Assembly: GCA_016937155.1 (NCBI GenBank)
Contig: JAFGWM010000027.1
Location: 27,506 to 91,505, forward strand
Length of the DNA: 64,000 bases
DNA from: Deltaproteobacteria bacterium
GTDB taxonomy: Bacteria; Myxococcota_A; Polyangia; HGW-17
Reading direction: 5' to 3'
Part shown: positions 44,524 through 53,969 of the stretch, in pieces
Layout: every line of letters begins with the position of its first letter
Position numbering within the stretch: position 1 is the first letter of the stretch
Notes under the pieces: generated by a model
Told to the model about the DNA's origin: nothing
The model's input: only the letters and a program-made list of their open reading frames with translations
The model's database searches: none
Program-made: the position numbers and the translations under genes

Positions 44524-45663
44524 TTAGTTCATTTTCTTCTTTAACTCATTCAGTTGAAACTGAAGATTTCCTACTCTTTTTCTCACTCGAATATATCTGA
44601 ATATATTAAATAATGTCCATAATGTTGAAAGAAAAATAACACCGCCACCCGGTCCATATAGAAACATTTTACCATCAAGAGAATGATTCACCCCATTTTT
44701 TATGCAGTGAAATTTTATTGATGTACTTCCACCACTTGAATGTGTCGTCCGTTTATACTCTCCATCACAAATTCTGGTTCCTACTATTTTACTGAGTGGT
44801 GAAATAAAGATAACAGGAAATCCGATTAAAAAAATACCCAGCATCAGGCTCGCAAAATAACCCCCAAAAAGAATTGCTTTCCATCCCCGGCGTTCAGAGT
44901 TTATCTGAATAATGAGATTGGCAAAAGTCCGTGCCATCTCATCTTCCCTGTCTTTGAGTGCTTTCTTTCTGTTGTATTCAGCTTTTTCTCTTTTTTTAAT
45001 TTCTCTGCGTTTTTCCTCTTCAATAAGCCAACCTGGCTTGCCCTTAAAACTTAAGTACCATGTATTTGCCACATTTACCGGGTGTAGATGGTTCCATATT
45101 GGATCCGGAATATAAAATTCACCTGAACAGAACTCGCAAACAGTAATCCTGTCAAGACTTTGAGAAATTTTTAGTGAACCACTACAGTTTGGGCAGTTCA
45201 TTGAAACAGGATTAATCTGCCGAATACCAGCGGATTCAATTTCCTCATCCTCACCGCCTATTATTTTTATATTCTCACTGTTTTTTATCCAGGATGGAGC
45301 ATTTTGTATGCTGTGCTTTTCACCACAGTTTGAACAGGCTATCTCTTCAGAAAAGGAACTCACCAGATTCATAGGAAGAGGAGCGGCACATTTTCTGCAA
45401 TGAGGTTCGGATTTTCCTTTTGATATTTTAAGCGTTACGCCATCAATTTCCAGAGATGAATTTTCAATGGAATTATTTTCTTTTGAGTAAATGAATTTAT
45501 CCAGAGCCAGAATCAGTGAATTCCACAATTTTTCATCAACCACCAGATAATTCTGACATGAACTGCAAAGCTTTTTTCTCAAAACACCATTGATAACCAA
45601 AGGAGAGCCACAGCTCATACAGTTAGTCAGAATTTTAAGACTGCCATATCTCACTGTATCCAT
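44524..45663 (-). CDS. Zinc-ribbon membrane protein
   Basis: The 379-residue protein begins with three zinc-ribbon-type modules: CMSCGSPLVINGVLRKKLC then SSC, CRKCAAPLPMNLVSSF then CSNC, and CPNCSGSLKISQSLDRITVC then EFC. These lie in about residues 17-185. A charged helix (EEEKRREIKKREKAEYNRKK) leads to a membrane segment (about 263-290) and a second near residue 350. No enzymatic motif is visible. TGAGG precedes the ATG. It may be an adaptor with cytoplasmic zinc ribbons. Family not recognised. Confidence 0.75.
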   Translation of the reverse strand: MDTVRYGSLKILTNCMSCGSPLVINGVLRKKLCSSCQNYLVVDEKLWNSLILALDKFIYSKENNSIENSSLEIDGVTLKISKGKSEPHCRKCAAPLPMNLVSSFSEEIACSNCGEKHSIQNAPSWIKNSENIKIIGGEDEEIESAGIRQINPVSMNCPNCSGSLKISQSLDRITVCEFCSGEFYIPDPIWNHLHPVNVANTWYLSFKGKPGWLIEEEKRREIKKREKAEYNRKKALKDREDEMARTFANLIIQINSERRGWKAILFGGYFASLMLGIFLIGFPVIFISPLSKIVGTRICDGEYKRTTHSSGGSTSIKFHCIKNGVNHSLDGKMFLYGPGGGVIFLSTLWTLFNIFRYIRVRKRVGNLQFQLNELKKKMN

Positions 45664-45800
45664 TTTTTTAACCTCAATGATTAACTTATCAAGTATTCAG
45701 GGATCCTCAAGAATATTAGTGAGGCACAAAGTTCAGATAAAATTTTAGAATTAATTTCCAGAGCTCATACTCTGAGAGGACATAAAAAGCCTGAGAAGTA

Positions 45801-46523
45801 CTACATCTCACTGAGAATTGAATAGACATCAAAGGGGATTTTCGCAGAAGAATATGATAAATCGGAACTTAACTGAGCAAGAAAATTACGAAAATTCAAA
45901 CCATAATCACGGGGGAAAATATCCATGTTTATTGTGGAAATGAGTGGTGCCCCTCCCAGAGTTCCCCAGGGTGTTTTTTTTGAAAATGCATAAGCAAGGC
46001 ACAGTGCAAAACTGTAATTGTCATCACATATGCTCTCATTTATTCCCTTCAACTGATTTATTGAAGCATATCTGAGAACTGTATGACTGGGATCCACTTT
46101 ATCCCCCCTTGATTCAATCGTACGGGTCAATCCAAAATCAATCAGACAGAATTTATGGTGTTTAGTCACTAAATTTCCTGGCTGAATGTCACGATGAAGG
46201 TAACCGTCGGAGTGCAAAACATCCAGAAAACCGGCCACTTCATCAAACTGCTGGTAAGTAATCAGCATTTCAGGGTGGTTAACACATTCACCCAGATTTT
46301 TTCCACCTTTTTCAAGTACAAGACCACCCTGATAAAAGCCAATAAGACTCATCATTCCTTTACGATTATAATATTTTTTATAAATATCTCCTTCTATACT
46401 TCCAGTTGGTGGAATCCTGTATATAACATCTCTACCATCAAGAACAGCTTCGTAAACTTCACCATTCAGACTTTCACTGAGACAGTTACCTATAGCAAGA
46501 TCATTGATTTCTGAAAAATTCAA
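45801..46523 (-). CDS. Small protein-kinase-like protein
   Basis: The 240-residue protein carries the kinase catalytic loop HRDIQPGNL (His110, Arg111, Asp112) and DFG (129-131), a set typical of small bacterial Ser/Thr kinases and lipopolysaccharide-kinase-like proteins. The N-lobe is short (about 100 residues), lacks a clear glycine loop, and the usual VAxK lysine site reads VIYRIPP. A weakened nucleotide pocket is therefore possible. It starts at TTG, overlapping the ttcA stop (GTTGA), with AAGGATG upstream. It is the last gene of the transporter/ttcA/kinase unit. Substrate unknown. Confidence 0.75.
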   Translation of the reverse strand: MNFSEINDLAIGNCLSESLNGEVYEAVLDGRDVIYRIPPTGSIEGDIYKKYYNRKGMMSLIGFYQGGLVLEKGGKNLGECVNHPEMLITYQQFDEVAGFLDVLHSDGYLHRDIQPGNLVTKHHKFCLIDFGLTRTIESRGDKVDPSHTVLRYASINQLKGINESICDDNYSFALCLAYAFSKKTPWGTLGGAPLISTINMDIFPRDYGLNFRNFLAQLSSDLSYSSAKIPFDVYSILSEM

Positions 46524-47404
46524 CTTTCATCCTTTTCCAGCAGTTTTTTTCCCATACTGGTGCTGTTAAAATTACGGACAGTTTCTTTCCAGATGATTTT
46601 CGGGTTTTCGGATTCCCATGAGGCTGTTAGACCAGAAAAATCCCATAATCCTTGGTCCATCATGTTGGATGATTTTATGTTGGATAGTGATTTGATCAGA
46701 TGATTTGCGGTATCAGGGTATGAAAGTTCAAAATCACTCACGAGTTTCTTCATAAAAGCTCTCTGACCTGATTCGAGAAAATCAACCCCGGGGCAGTTAC
46801 AACCTGAAACCACCGGAGCGTCAATTGCTGACGCATATTCAGCTAGTTCGAATTCCCTTACATAAAGCATTGGACGTATCAGTCTGTTTCTTTTATCATC
46901 ACTTACAAGTACCGGTGGCATTGACTGAATTTTTCCAGTGAAAAAAATATTCATCAGAAGAGTTTCCACAGCGTCATCACCATGGTGCCCTAAAGCTAGC
47001 ACTGCCCTGTTCTCCCATGCATAGTCATATAAAATACCTCTTCTGAATCTGGAACAGGCGCTGCAGGGTTGTTTTCCTTCCGGAACAACACTTTCAACTG
47101 TTGAGCGTATGTTGGTTTCCTGAATTCTGAAATCAATGTTATATGATGACATAAATTTTTTAAGAGCATCTTTTGAGTCAGAAGACAAGCCGGTATCAAG
47201 AGTCAGTGCACTGAAATTAAAAACAAAAGGGGCTCTTTCTTTCAATTTTTGTAAAAGAACGCTGAGTGCCAGAGAATCTTTTCCTCCACTCACCCCTAAA
47301 ACAACGTTATCTCCAGGTCTTATGAGGTTATACTCTCTATTGAGATTACCTATTTTCCTTAGAATTCTTTTTTCAAGCTTTTTAAATCCCTGAGATTTAT
47401 TCAA
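46520..47404 (-). CDS. ttcA: tRNA 2-thiocytidine biosynthesis protein TtcA family
   Basis: The 294-residue protein has the PP-loop ATPase motif GVSGGKDSLALS (39-44 core), CSACSRFRRGILYD with Cys114 and Cys117, LGHHGDDAVETLL, and a C-terminal CNCPG (202-206). TtcA thiolates cytidine 32 of some tRNAs and binds an iron-sulfur cluster with conserved cysteines. Start is TTG at 47404, overlapping the transporter stop (TTGA); no in-frame ATG lies early enough, and the sequence FKKLEKRILRKIGNLNREYN is the normal TtcA beginning. A four-base overlap also joins it to the kinase gene. A related thiolase with other tRNA target is possible. Confidence 0.85.
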   Translation of the reverse strand: MNKSQGFKKLEKRILRKIGNLNREYNLIRPGDNVVLGVSGGKDSLALSVLLQKLKERAPFVFNFSALTLDTGLSSDSKDALKKFMSSYNIDFRIQETNIRSTVESVVPEGKQPCSACSRFRRGILYDYAWENRAVLALGHHGDDAVETLLMNIFFTGKIQSMPPVLVSDDKRNRLIRPMLYVREFELAEYASAIDAPVVSGCNCPGVDFLESGQRAFMKKLVSDFELSYPDTANHLIKSLSNIKSSNMMDQGLWDFSGLTASWESENPKIIWKETVRNFNSTSMGKKLLEKDES

Positions 47405-48975
47405 CTGAACACCATAACTATTATCTGGGAGAAAATTACAGGAGCCATTATTCCCATAGGATAAATACTTGCATAGATAACTGCACTGTCATCATTTTTC
47501 ATCTGATTGTTTGAAAGTTCAAGCGCGGGGGTACATGCTATACTTCCTGCTACAATAGCCATTGTTTCCACAATATTCTTTTTGAGAATTTTCCTGGCTG
47601 TGAAAGCGGCCACCGACAACGCGGTAATCATCGTGAGAACACCTGCAAGTATCAGAAAAATTCCGTTTTTAGCAAGTCCATTAACCAGACCAACACCACT
47701 CATAGTACCAAGAGCAGCCATGGATAGCATCAGACCGAGCCTTTTTAGTACATGATTAGCCTGAGCCGTGATAGTAAATACAACGGGACCGACTTTTCCC
47801 AGTCTTCCTGCTACAATACCGGCAATGAGAATTCCACCGGAAATTCCAATTTTAAAATTACCAATATGAATCAGACCAAGCAACGCACCTATTGAAAGGC
47901 CAAGGGCAACAGGATAAAGCTCCTGTTTGGTAAATGTCTGCAAATCGTTTCCCATAATGCTTTGAAGTGCATTCATACTCTGTTTTTTCACAACAACAGT
48001 AATTCTGTCACCATACACAAGTTTAGTGTTCCTGCTAACAGGAATTTCCACCTCACCTCGACGAATTCTGGTGACCATAGCGCCGTATCTTTCCTGTAAA
48101 TGCAGCTCACTTAATCGCTTTCCAACTATAGCCTTATTGGTAATCAGAAATCGTCGATCAACCAGAATTGAAGTCCTGCTCTTCCATGGAATACGATTTT
48201 TCCACAATTCACCCATTATAGTTTCCAGATGAGATAATGCGGCAGGCTGCCCTGTTGCTTCAATAATATCATTTTCAAGGATTTCCGTATTCTGTCCCGG
48301 AACAACAGTTTTACCATTTCTGTATATTCGACTTACTGTGACACCCACAAGCCCCGGAAGATTCAGAACACTGAGATCCTTACCTATTACTCCAGGGTTG
48401 ACAGCCTTGAAACATTTTATTTCCGGGGCCGGATTCTGGGAATGCTGAAATTCCACATAGTCATCCACCTCTTTTTTGACATTCACCCTCATCAACTTAG
48501 GCAATACTGCGATGAAAATCATTGCAGTGGCAAAGGAAAACGGAAAAACAGTACCAAAACTTCTGGAAACACTTGCAACATCAAAAAACTTAAGAAGGGG
48601 TGCCAAAGACAGTGCATTGTTATAGGTTCCGGAAAAAAGCCCTGCACTTTCAGGTATGGAAAGCCCGGCTAATCTTCCGAGAACAATAAGAGCACTTCCC
48701 ATGGATAAAGTCACAACCAGAGCTATTATACTCAGTTTTATCCCTTCCTTTTTAAAATTTTCTATAAAACCAGGACCTATCTGAAGGGCAATGCCGTAAA
48801 TGAAAAGAGCCAGCCCGAATTCCATTATCACAGGTTCAATTGTATATCCAAAATGGCCAAAAACCATTCCGACCATTAATATACCTAAGCTTTCAAGATA
48901 AAAACCCCTGAAAGGAATACTTCCAAGTGCACTACCGAGGGAAAGAACAAATAAGAGTATAAGAATCTGAGTCAT
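47401..48975 (-). CDS. AspT/YidE-type transporter with two RCK-C domains
   Basis: The 524-residue protein is two blocks of membrane helices (about residues 1-165 and 345-524) separated by two TrkA-C/RCK-C-like regulatory domains (about 190-340: GVTVSRIYRNGKTVVPGQN, ATGQPAALSHLETIMGE, YGAMVTRIRRGEVEIPV). This is the layout of the aspartate:alanine exchanger family and the YidE/YbjL proteins. It probably exchanges or exports a small anion, perhaps an amino acid; RCK-C domains usually sense nucleotides or ions. ATG start; the stop overlaps the TTG of ttcA. Confidence 0.85.
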   Translation of the reverse strand: MTQILILLFVLSLGSALGSIPFRGFYLESLGILMVGMVFGHFGYTIEPVIMEFGLALFIYGIALQIGPGFIENFKKEGIKLSIIALVVTLSMGSALIVLGRLAGLSIPESAGLFSGTYNNALSLAPLLKFFDVASVSRSFGTVFPFSFATAMIFIAVLPKLMRVNVKKEVDDYVEFQHSQNPAPEIKCFKAVNPGVIGKDLSVLNLPGLVGVTVSRIYRNGKTVVPGQNTEILENDIIEATGQPAALSHLETIMGELWKNRIPWKSRTSILVDRRFLITNKAIVGKRLSELHLQERYGAMVTRIRRGEVEIPVSRNTKLVYGDRITVVVKKQSMNALQSIMGNDLQTFTKQELYPVALGLSIGALLGLIHIGNFKIGISGGILIAGIVAGRLGKVGPVVFTITAQANHVLKRLGLMLSMAALGTMSGVGLVNGLAKNGIFLILAGVLTMITALSVAAFTARKILKKNIVETMAIVAGSIACTPALELSNNQMKNDDSAVIYASIYPMGIMAPVIFSQIIVMVFS

Positions 48976-49026
48976 ATCTCACCAGAGAATCTGAATGAAG
49001 GATATGAGATAAATTGTCAAGTTGTT

Positions 49027-50766
49027 TCATCTGGATTTAAATGTTTGTCTTACAAAATCCGGAAGACCCTTGAACTCCAGTTTACCGTTTTTCAAAGGAA
49101 CCCGGATGAAATATATACTGCCATCCGGAATTATCAGAAGTGACCTGACACCTTTTTTGTTTACGAAATTATCAGCGTCACCAGTTATGGGTTTTCTAAC
49201 CTTATTTGAATATTCAACCCAGATTTCCCCAGTTTTTTTATGTTTCAATCCATTTGAAATGAAACTGTTTATCAGATTATTCGGGGTATTCATGGATGAT
49301 GGCATTGATGCATAGGCCCCAAGGTGGAAAAATGCGATCCCCATGTATGTTTCTCTTGTTAAAGCTGTGGTTCCTTTAATTGCCATCCGAAACAGCTTCG
49401 TCAGATGTTCTGTGGTAACAGCTAAACTTCCTGGGTGATAGCGGGTATAAAGTGCCCCTGCCAGAGCAAGAGAGATAAGTCTCATTTTACCACTGGTCAT
49501 TTCAATTCCATTCATTTTAAGTCCGGATGCACTTATTCTGGAAACAAGCCAAGGGCTGTTGGATACGCTGATATTTTCAAAAACTCCTAGTTCCATCTGA
49601 AAAACGGATTTTATAAACTCATGAAGTTTCCTGTTCATGAAAAGCCTTACAAAACGCTCGGGGAATGTCTCATCAGTACTGTTATCAGTAAAATCCATCC
49701 CATCTGTTAACTGGACAGCACCTTTTTTAAGACCGCTGGTCAGTCTCTTTAATGCGTGCCTCATGAGAGAATTAATCACAGTGTTTGAACATAGTCTCAG
49801 CTGACAGCCGATGGTGATGATATGTCCGGATTCAGATGACTGCGCAATACTTATACGATATCCTTCACTTGTACCTGTATTTACAGTTTTTCCGAAAATT
49901 ACAGTTTTTTTCTTGTCATCAAGAGCAGAGATCAGACCTTTTGCAATTTCCGATGTCTGAGTTTCGGAAACAGCCCATACCTTCCATGAGACACGGTTTC
50001 CATTATCAAACAACAGCTCCCAGGCACTTTCATCAGGAGTGGAAACCCTTTCGGTTATCAGTGGAAAAGAACTGTCCCTGATTGCATTCTGAACATAAGA
50101 AATATTCAGAAGATTTCCCGCTGTGAGATTAATCGGAGATTTTTTAGTGATCTCACTGGCAGCCTTGTAGTATACAAAGGAGCTGTCACCCCCCAGATTT
50201 CCGTGAGTAAGCATGTCAATAGCTCTGCTTCGGTTTTCAGCCATTGAACTTTTTTGAAGGAGAACAAAGTTCTCCAGTTGCGTGAAATTCTGTGTCCATG
50301 CACCATTTATGGAGACATTCCCCCAATTGGAACTTGAACTGTGGTAATAACCTGGAAAAGCAACAACCAGTTGAACTCCTGTAAGTTCAAGTCCTGGAGA
50401 CCACACAGGAAAATGGATCAGTGCAGGTATTTCAAATTCACCATTACTGAGGGTTTTCACTGTTTTTGTGACAACTCTTTCACTGCGACCATGTCCTGAA
50501 AAAACATAGTATGCTCTTACCTTCGCACCGCTCAGTGCTTTTTTGGTAGCTGAATCGTAAACAGTTCCAGTAAATGGCCCCTGAAGATTTCCAGGACGTA
50601 CACTGTCAGGAGATTTCCTGAAAATATAAGCATTCTGCCCTGTTCCTATCTTCACCAGAGGTTTAATCCCTGCTCCGCAACCAGAGTAGTTGAAAAATAT
50701 TGTACTTAATAAAAGAATTTGAATTTTAAAATGTCCGAAAATGTTTGACCACATAAGTGGAAACAT
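49027..50766 (-). CDS. Hypothetical lipoprotein with carboxypeptidase-regulatory-like domain
   Basis: The signal is long (lipid Cys 30 in NYSGC, or shorter if ATG at residue 5 is used). Residues about 60-150 form a carboxypeptidase-regulatory-like beta-sandwich (GTVYDSATKKALSGAKVRAY, LSNGEFEIPALIHF). The remaining 430 residues are unrecognised, with a conserved-looking helical C-terminus (GTTALTRETYMGIAFFHLGA). The 579-residue protein is probably anchored in the outer membrane and exposed to the periplasm or surface. No ribosome site is convincing. Confidence 0.7.
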   Translation of the reverse strand: MFPLMWSNIFGHFKIQILLLSTIFFNYSGCGAGIKPLVKIGTGQNAYIFRKSPDSVRPGNLQGPFTGTVYDSATKKALSGAKVRAYYVFSGHGRSERVVTKTVKTLSNGEFEIPALIHFPVWSPGLELTGVQLVVAFPGYYHSSSSNWGNVSINGAWTQNFTQLENFVLLQKSSMAENRSRAIDMLTHGNLGGDSSFVYYKAASEITKKSPINLTAGNLLNISYVQNAIRDSSFPLITERVSTPDESAWELLFDNGNRVSWKVWAVSETQTSEIAKGLISALDDKKKTVIFGKTVNTGTSEGYRISIAQSSESGHIITIGCQLRLCSNTVINSLMRHALKRLTSGLKKGAVQLTDGMDFTDNSTDETFPERFVRLFMNRKLHEFIKSVFQMELGVFENISVSNSPWLVSRISASGLKMNGIEMTSGKMRLISLALAGALYTRYHPGSLAVTTEHLTKLFRMAIKGTTALTRETYMGIAFFHLGAYASMPSSMNTPNNLINSFISNGLKHKKTGEIWVEYSNKVRKPITGDADNFVNKKGVRSLLIIPDGSIYFIRVPLKNGKLEFKGLPDFVRQTFKSR

Positions 50767-50836
50767 CTATCTTATATTTTCATCAAAGTAAATAACTTTG
50801 TTATTTCTTGAGACATGTGATTAACAGGAATTTATC

Positions 50837-52060
50837 ATGAGATGTCCCAACTGCGGAACCGAAATTAAATCTGACTCTATTTTTTGTATGGAGTGTGGTC
50901 ATAAACTTTTTCTGGCAATGGATTCAGGAACAGTTCCCCCAGCAAATAAAACAGATTCTGAAAAGGACAAGGTCACTGAAATGGCAACCCCCATAATCTA
51001 TTGTCCTACATGCGGAATTGATAACAAAGGATCGGACACGATGTGCAGGATGTGTGGAGGCAAACTGCATCTGGAAGAAACCGTCAGATGTGCCAAGTGC
51101 GGAAATATTGTCAGTTCCAAAAACAGTTTTTGTCCAGGATGTGGCTCTAAACTTCAAACGCCAAGGCAGCCTACACCACCAGGCGGACTTCCAGCAATTG
51201 TAGCACCTCCACCGGTAGTGGCAAATGCTCCCGTTATGGCACCTCCGGTTGCGAACAGAATACCCACTGGAGCTATTGAACCAGTACCAAAAATCAATCC
51301 GGTTCCGCCTCCTGCAGTGTCATCTCCTGAGCCTTTAGTAATGGCGGCAAAACCGGATTTTTCAACTGCGGGCAAGGGAGCCAATGCCAAAACCATATAT
51401 CAGTTTAACCAGCCGGCGGCAGCGCCCACTCCACTCTCAGGAAAAGTGCTTTCTGTTATTTCAGGGTTCCACTGTGGAGAAAAATTCCCGTTTACTGACA
51501 CTATTTCTCTGGGTAAAACCTCTGGTGATATAACTTTTCCTTCTGACGATCTTCTGGACAGCAGGCAGGCACAAATAAAGAGTACACCCCATGGAATTCA
51601 GGTAATTGACATGTCGAGTGTAAACGGCATATATTACAAACTTGCTCTCAGCGTGGAAATTACTCAGGGTACTTTTTTCTGTCTTGGGCCTTATCTGTTT
51701 GAATTCGAGAACATTCTGCCTAAGGAGTGGTCACTGAATTCAATCTGGGAACGGGGTGTTAAGCTTAATGGAACATCCAGAAACATGTCTCCCTGGGGAC
51801 GCTTAAAATTCTATTCTCCGGTGGGCATCTGTGCTGGTGTATACCTTTTATGGAATGACTCTGAAATCATTGGAAATTCATATCTACCCGAACCTGAAAA
51901 AGAAAACGCTCCAACTTGTCGGATTTCAAGAAAACGAAACAGTATCTCCATGGAGAGTCTAACAGGAGATACCTATATCAGAATAGACGGTGAAAAGGAT
52001 TTCTCGTTACCAGTACATTTGAAAATCGGAGGACAAATCATTGAAGTCACACCCGCCTGA
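50837..52060 (+). CDS. Zinc-ribbon/FHA-domain protein
   Basis: Three zinc ribbons (CPNCGTEIKSDSIFCMECG, CPTCGIDNKGSDTMCRMCG, CAKCGNIVSSKNSFCPGCG, within residues 3-110) are followed by a Pro/Ala-rich linker (about 113-180). An FHA-type domain follows (about 200-290: VISGFHCGEKFPFTDTISLG, DDLLDSRQAQIKS, IQVIDMSSVNGIYYK), a phosphothreonine-binding fold. The C-terminal 100 residues are beta-rich. The product is cytoplasmic, 407 residues. The next gene starts inside its last codons. Many bacterial proteins of this layout act in kinase-linked signalling or secretion; no kinase lies adjacent. Confidence 0.82.
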   Translation: MRCPNCGTEIKSDSIFCMECGHKLFLAMDSGTVPPANKTDSEKDKVTEMATPIIYCPTCGIDNKGSDTMCRMCGGKLHLEETVRCAKCGNIVSSKNSFCPGCGSKLQTPRQPTPPGGLPAIVAPPPVVANAPVMAPPVANRIPTGAIEPVPKINPVPPPAVSSPEPLVMAAKPDFSTAGKGANAKTIYQFNQPAAAPTPLSGKVLSVISGFHCGEKFPFTDTISLGKTSGDITFPSDDLLDSRQAQIKSTPHGIQVIDMSSVNGIYYKLALSVEITQGTFFCLGPYLFEFENILPKEWSLNSIWERGVKLNGTSRNMSPWGRLKFYSPVGICAGVYLLWNDSEIIGNSYLPEPEKENAPTCRISRKRNSISMESLTGDTYIRIDGEKDFSLPVHLKIGGQIIEVTPA

Positions 52061-52556
52061 TAAAAACACTCCGGAGCGTGAAAAACCTGCTCCCTCTGCT
52101 GCTGAACTACAGAAACTCGCGGCTACACTTGAAATGCTTCAGGAGGTATGGATCCACACTCAGCAGATGGCAATGATTATTTCTTTTATAGGTCTTGTTC
52201 TTGCGGCTATGCTTGGTGGAGCGGGTTATCTGGTAAGTAATAAAATTGCAAGACTTCTCCACATGAGTGGAGCCATGGGCTGCCTTGTTGGCAGTGCTGT
52301 AGGAATAAATGTTATCGACAGAGTACGCAAAAAAGGGAAAATCCCATGGTTTGGTGTTTTGATTTTCCTCGGTGTGGTAATCAGCGGTCTTCTGGCGACG
52401 CATATAAAAGCAAGAGAATTCGGAGTAACCACACTATGGCCTCCCCTGGCCGGTGCGGCTTTTGCCAGCGTCATGGCAGGAGTTATCTGGCGCCTCAGAG
52501 CAAGCAGCCGGGAATTCGAAAAATTAAAAAATCTGGTATCAGAACTGGAAAGTTGA
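52041..52556 (+). CDS. Small membrane protein, start at TTG
   Basis: The 171-residue protein starts at TTG 52041, inside the end of the FHA gene (20-base overlap). GGAGGAC 8 bases upstream supports this. A Pro-rich start and amphipathic helix (AELQKLAATLEMLQEVWIHT) precede four hydrophobic segments (about 41-62, 68-90, 100-118, 128-148) and a C-terminal coiled-coil-like tail (REFEKLKNLVSELES). No family recognised. Its position suggests that it works with the FHA protein at the inner membrane. Confidence 0.7.
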   Translation: MKSHPPDKNTPEREKPAPSAAELQKLAATLEMLQEVWIHTQQMAMIISFIGLVLAAMLGGAGYLVSNKIARLLHMSGAMGCLVGSAVGINVIDRVRKKGKIPWFGVLIFLGVVISGLLATHIKAREFGVTTLWPPLAGAAFASVMAGVIWRLRASSREFEKLKNLVSELES

Positions 52557-52576
52557 TTTGAAGAGAGCTAAATCAA
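52553..52576. terminator. Possible bidirectional terminator
   Basis: TTGATTT and AAATCAA pair over 7 bases around a 10-base loop between convergent genes. AT-rich and weak. Confidence 0.3.
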
Positions 52577-53289
52577 TATAAACCCAGTCCATCTAGAATC
52601 TCAGATGTATCCTCGAACCAGAATTTATTGGCTCTGGGGTTGGCAGGACTGGGGTGTGGTATTTTTAGCAGAGTTTTCTCACTTGGGTTAAGCATGGTTA
52701 ATCTTTCAAATGCAAAATTTCCTATTCCAATCAGATATTCAGGATCCAGCATTTTAAAAGTTTCAAGAATCAATTCATCACATATTTCAAAGAGTGATTC
52801 CCTTTCAGATTTCTTAAGTTTGTCCGGGGTTATATTACTTCCTCTTTCAGATAAAAAAGCCAGGGGACAATAATTGGCAATAAATACTCTTCCTTTCATG
52901 TAAGAGCAGTCTCCAAAACGATCTTTCATAAATTCCCAGAGTCGCCTTCCACTTACTTCAGATCGTTTACATTCAAATCCCTCAACAGAGCGTTTCGGGT
53001 GCTGAGAATACGGTCTGCCGGTTTGATCTGGTATTTTTAGAAAATCTCTCACAGCAGCGATTTCACCAAATGGAACACCCGTTTGAACCATTCCAAAAGG
53101 GCCAGGATTCATGCCAAGAAAAACCGCCTTTACTTTTTCGGAACCGAATTTTTCGCTGTAATCAAGAGCCATTTTAAACGAATAGCTCAATGGATTATAG
53201 GTATGAGCTACAGGAGAAGAAAACTGCAATTTTTCAAGTTTTTTATTAGTTTTTTCAATAAGTTGTTTCCATTTCATTTTAATATCCAA
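52573..53289 (-). CDS. SMUG1-like uracil-DNA glycosylase
   Basis: The 238-residue protein has the SMUG1 signature GMNPGPFGMVQTGVPFGE (59-76), ANYCPLAFL in the middle, and the C-terminal HPSPANPRAN (His212). In the vertebrate and bacterial SMUG1 class these residues bind uracil and position the water. It would excise uracil, and perhaps oxidised pyrimidines, from DNA in the nucleoid. The start is either TTG at 53289 or ATG at 53277; the ATG has GGAT upstream and gives 234 residues. Monocistronic; convergent with the small membrane-protein gene. Confidence 0.88.
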   Translation of the reverse strand: MDIKMKWKQLIEKTNKKLEKLQFSSPVAHTYNPLSYSFKMALDYSEKFGSEKVKAVFLGMNPGPFGMVQTGVPFGEIAAVRDFLKIPDQTGRPYSQHPKRSVEGFECKRSEVSGRRLWEFMKDRFGDCSYMKGRVFIANYCPLAFLSERGSNITPDKLKKSERESLFEICDELILETFKMLDPEYLIGIGNFAFERLTMLNPSEKTLLKIPHPSPANPRANKFWFEDTSEILDGLGLY

Positions 53290-53343
53290 ATCCTGGTTGT
53301 ATTTTTACATTTAACAATTATATTCTAAACAGAAGGAGATAAT

Positions 53344-53967
53344 ATGCAATTCGATACCAAACGCTCTCTGGAATATATCCGTCAGCAGACAATTTTTCTG
53401 AGTGTAAGTCTTTCAATGAGAGAAATGACCAGCACCCTTAGCGAATCTATAATTTCATATATTGAGGATATAGACAAGCACCTGATGATCAGAAGTTCAC
53501 TTCAGGAAGAACATACAACATCTCTGGCAATTCTTCACTGTGCAGTGGCTGATCTTCAAATGATAGTATCCTCACTGGCAAATCATGCCAGGATGCATGA
53601 ACGATTAAACCCCGGAACAGATTGCAGGAAGGTTTTACTACCGGATGGAGCAACACCTTTTCTGAGGCGCTCCGGAAAAGGCATTCGGGAATTGTTTTCT
53701 GTTCTTGAAAATACTGTAGAAAAATTAAATGACTTTATTCCAATCGATGAAACATTCGGCATATTCAGGGATCGGATTCATCAGAGTCTGGAATTAATTT
53801 CAGTTCAAATGGAAACGGTGGAAAAACTGGAGCGGCAGCTTAATTCAAACCAGAATGATGCTTCCCTGTTAAAAGAACAGATAAAAAAAACTTTCTTTGA
53901 AATGGAAGCCAGTCTTGATAAAATCTATAAAAACAACCGGAAACTGGTGATTTCACATTTTCTTTAG
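53344..53967 (+). CDS. Hypothetical helical protein, 207 residues
   Basis: Unrecognised, almost wholly alpha-helical protein without signal or membrane segment. GAAGGAG is well placed before the ATG. The C-terminal half has long heptad-like stretches (VEKLERQLNSNQNDASLLKE, IKKTFFEMEASLDKIYKNNR) that could form a coiled coil, and the middle is an ALLD-type helix bundle (TTSLAILHCAVADLQMIVSS). It is convergent, two bases apart, with the extensin-like peptidase gene. No partner is clear from context. Confidence 0.7.
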   Translation: MQFDTKRSLEYIRQQTIFLSVSLSMREMTSTLSESIISYIEDIDKHLMIRSSLQEEHTTSLAILHCAVADLQMIVSSLANHARMHERLNPGTDCRKVLLPDGATPFLRRSGKGIRELFSVLENTVEKLNDFIPIDETFGIFRDRIHQSLELISVQMETVEKLERQLNSNQNDASLLKEQIKKTFFEMEASLDKIYKNNRKLVISHFL

Positions 53968-53969
53968 GG

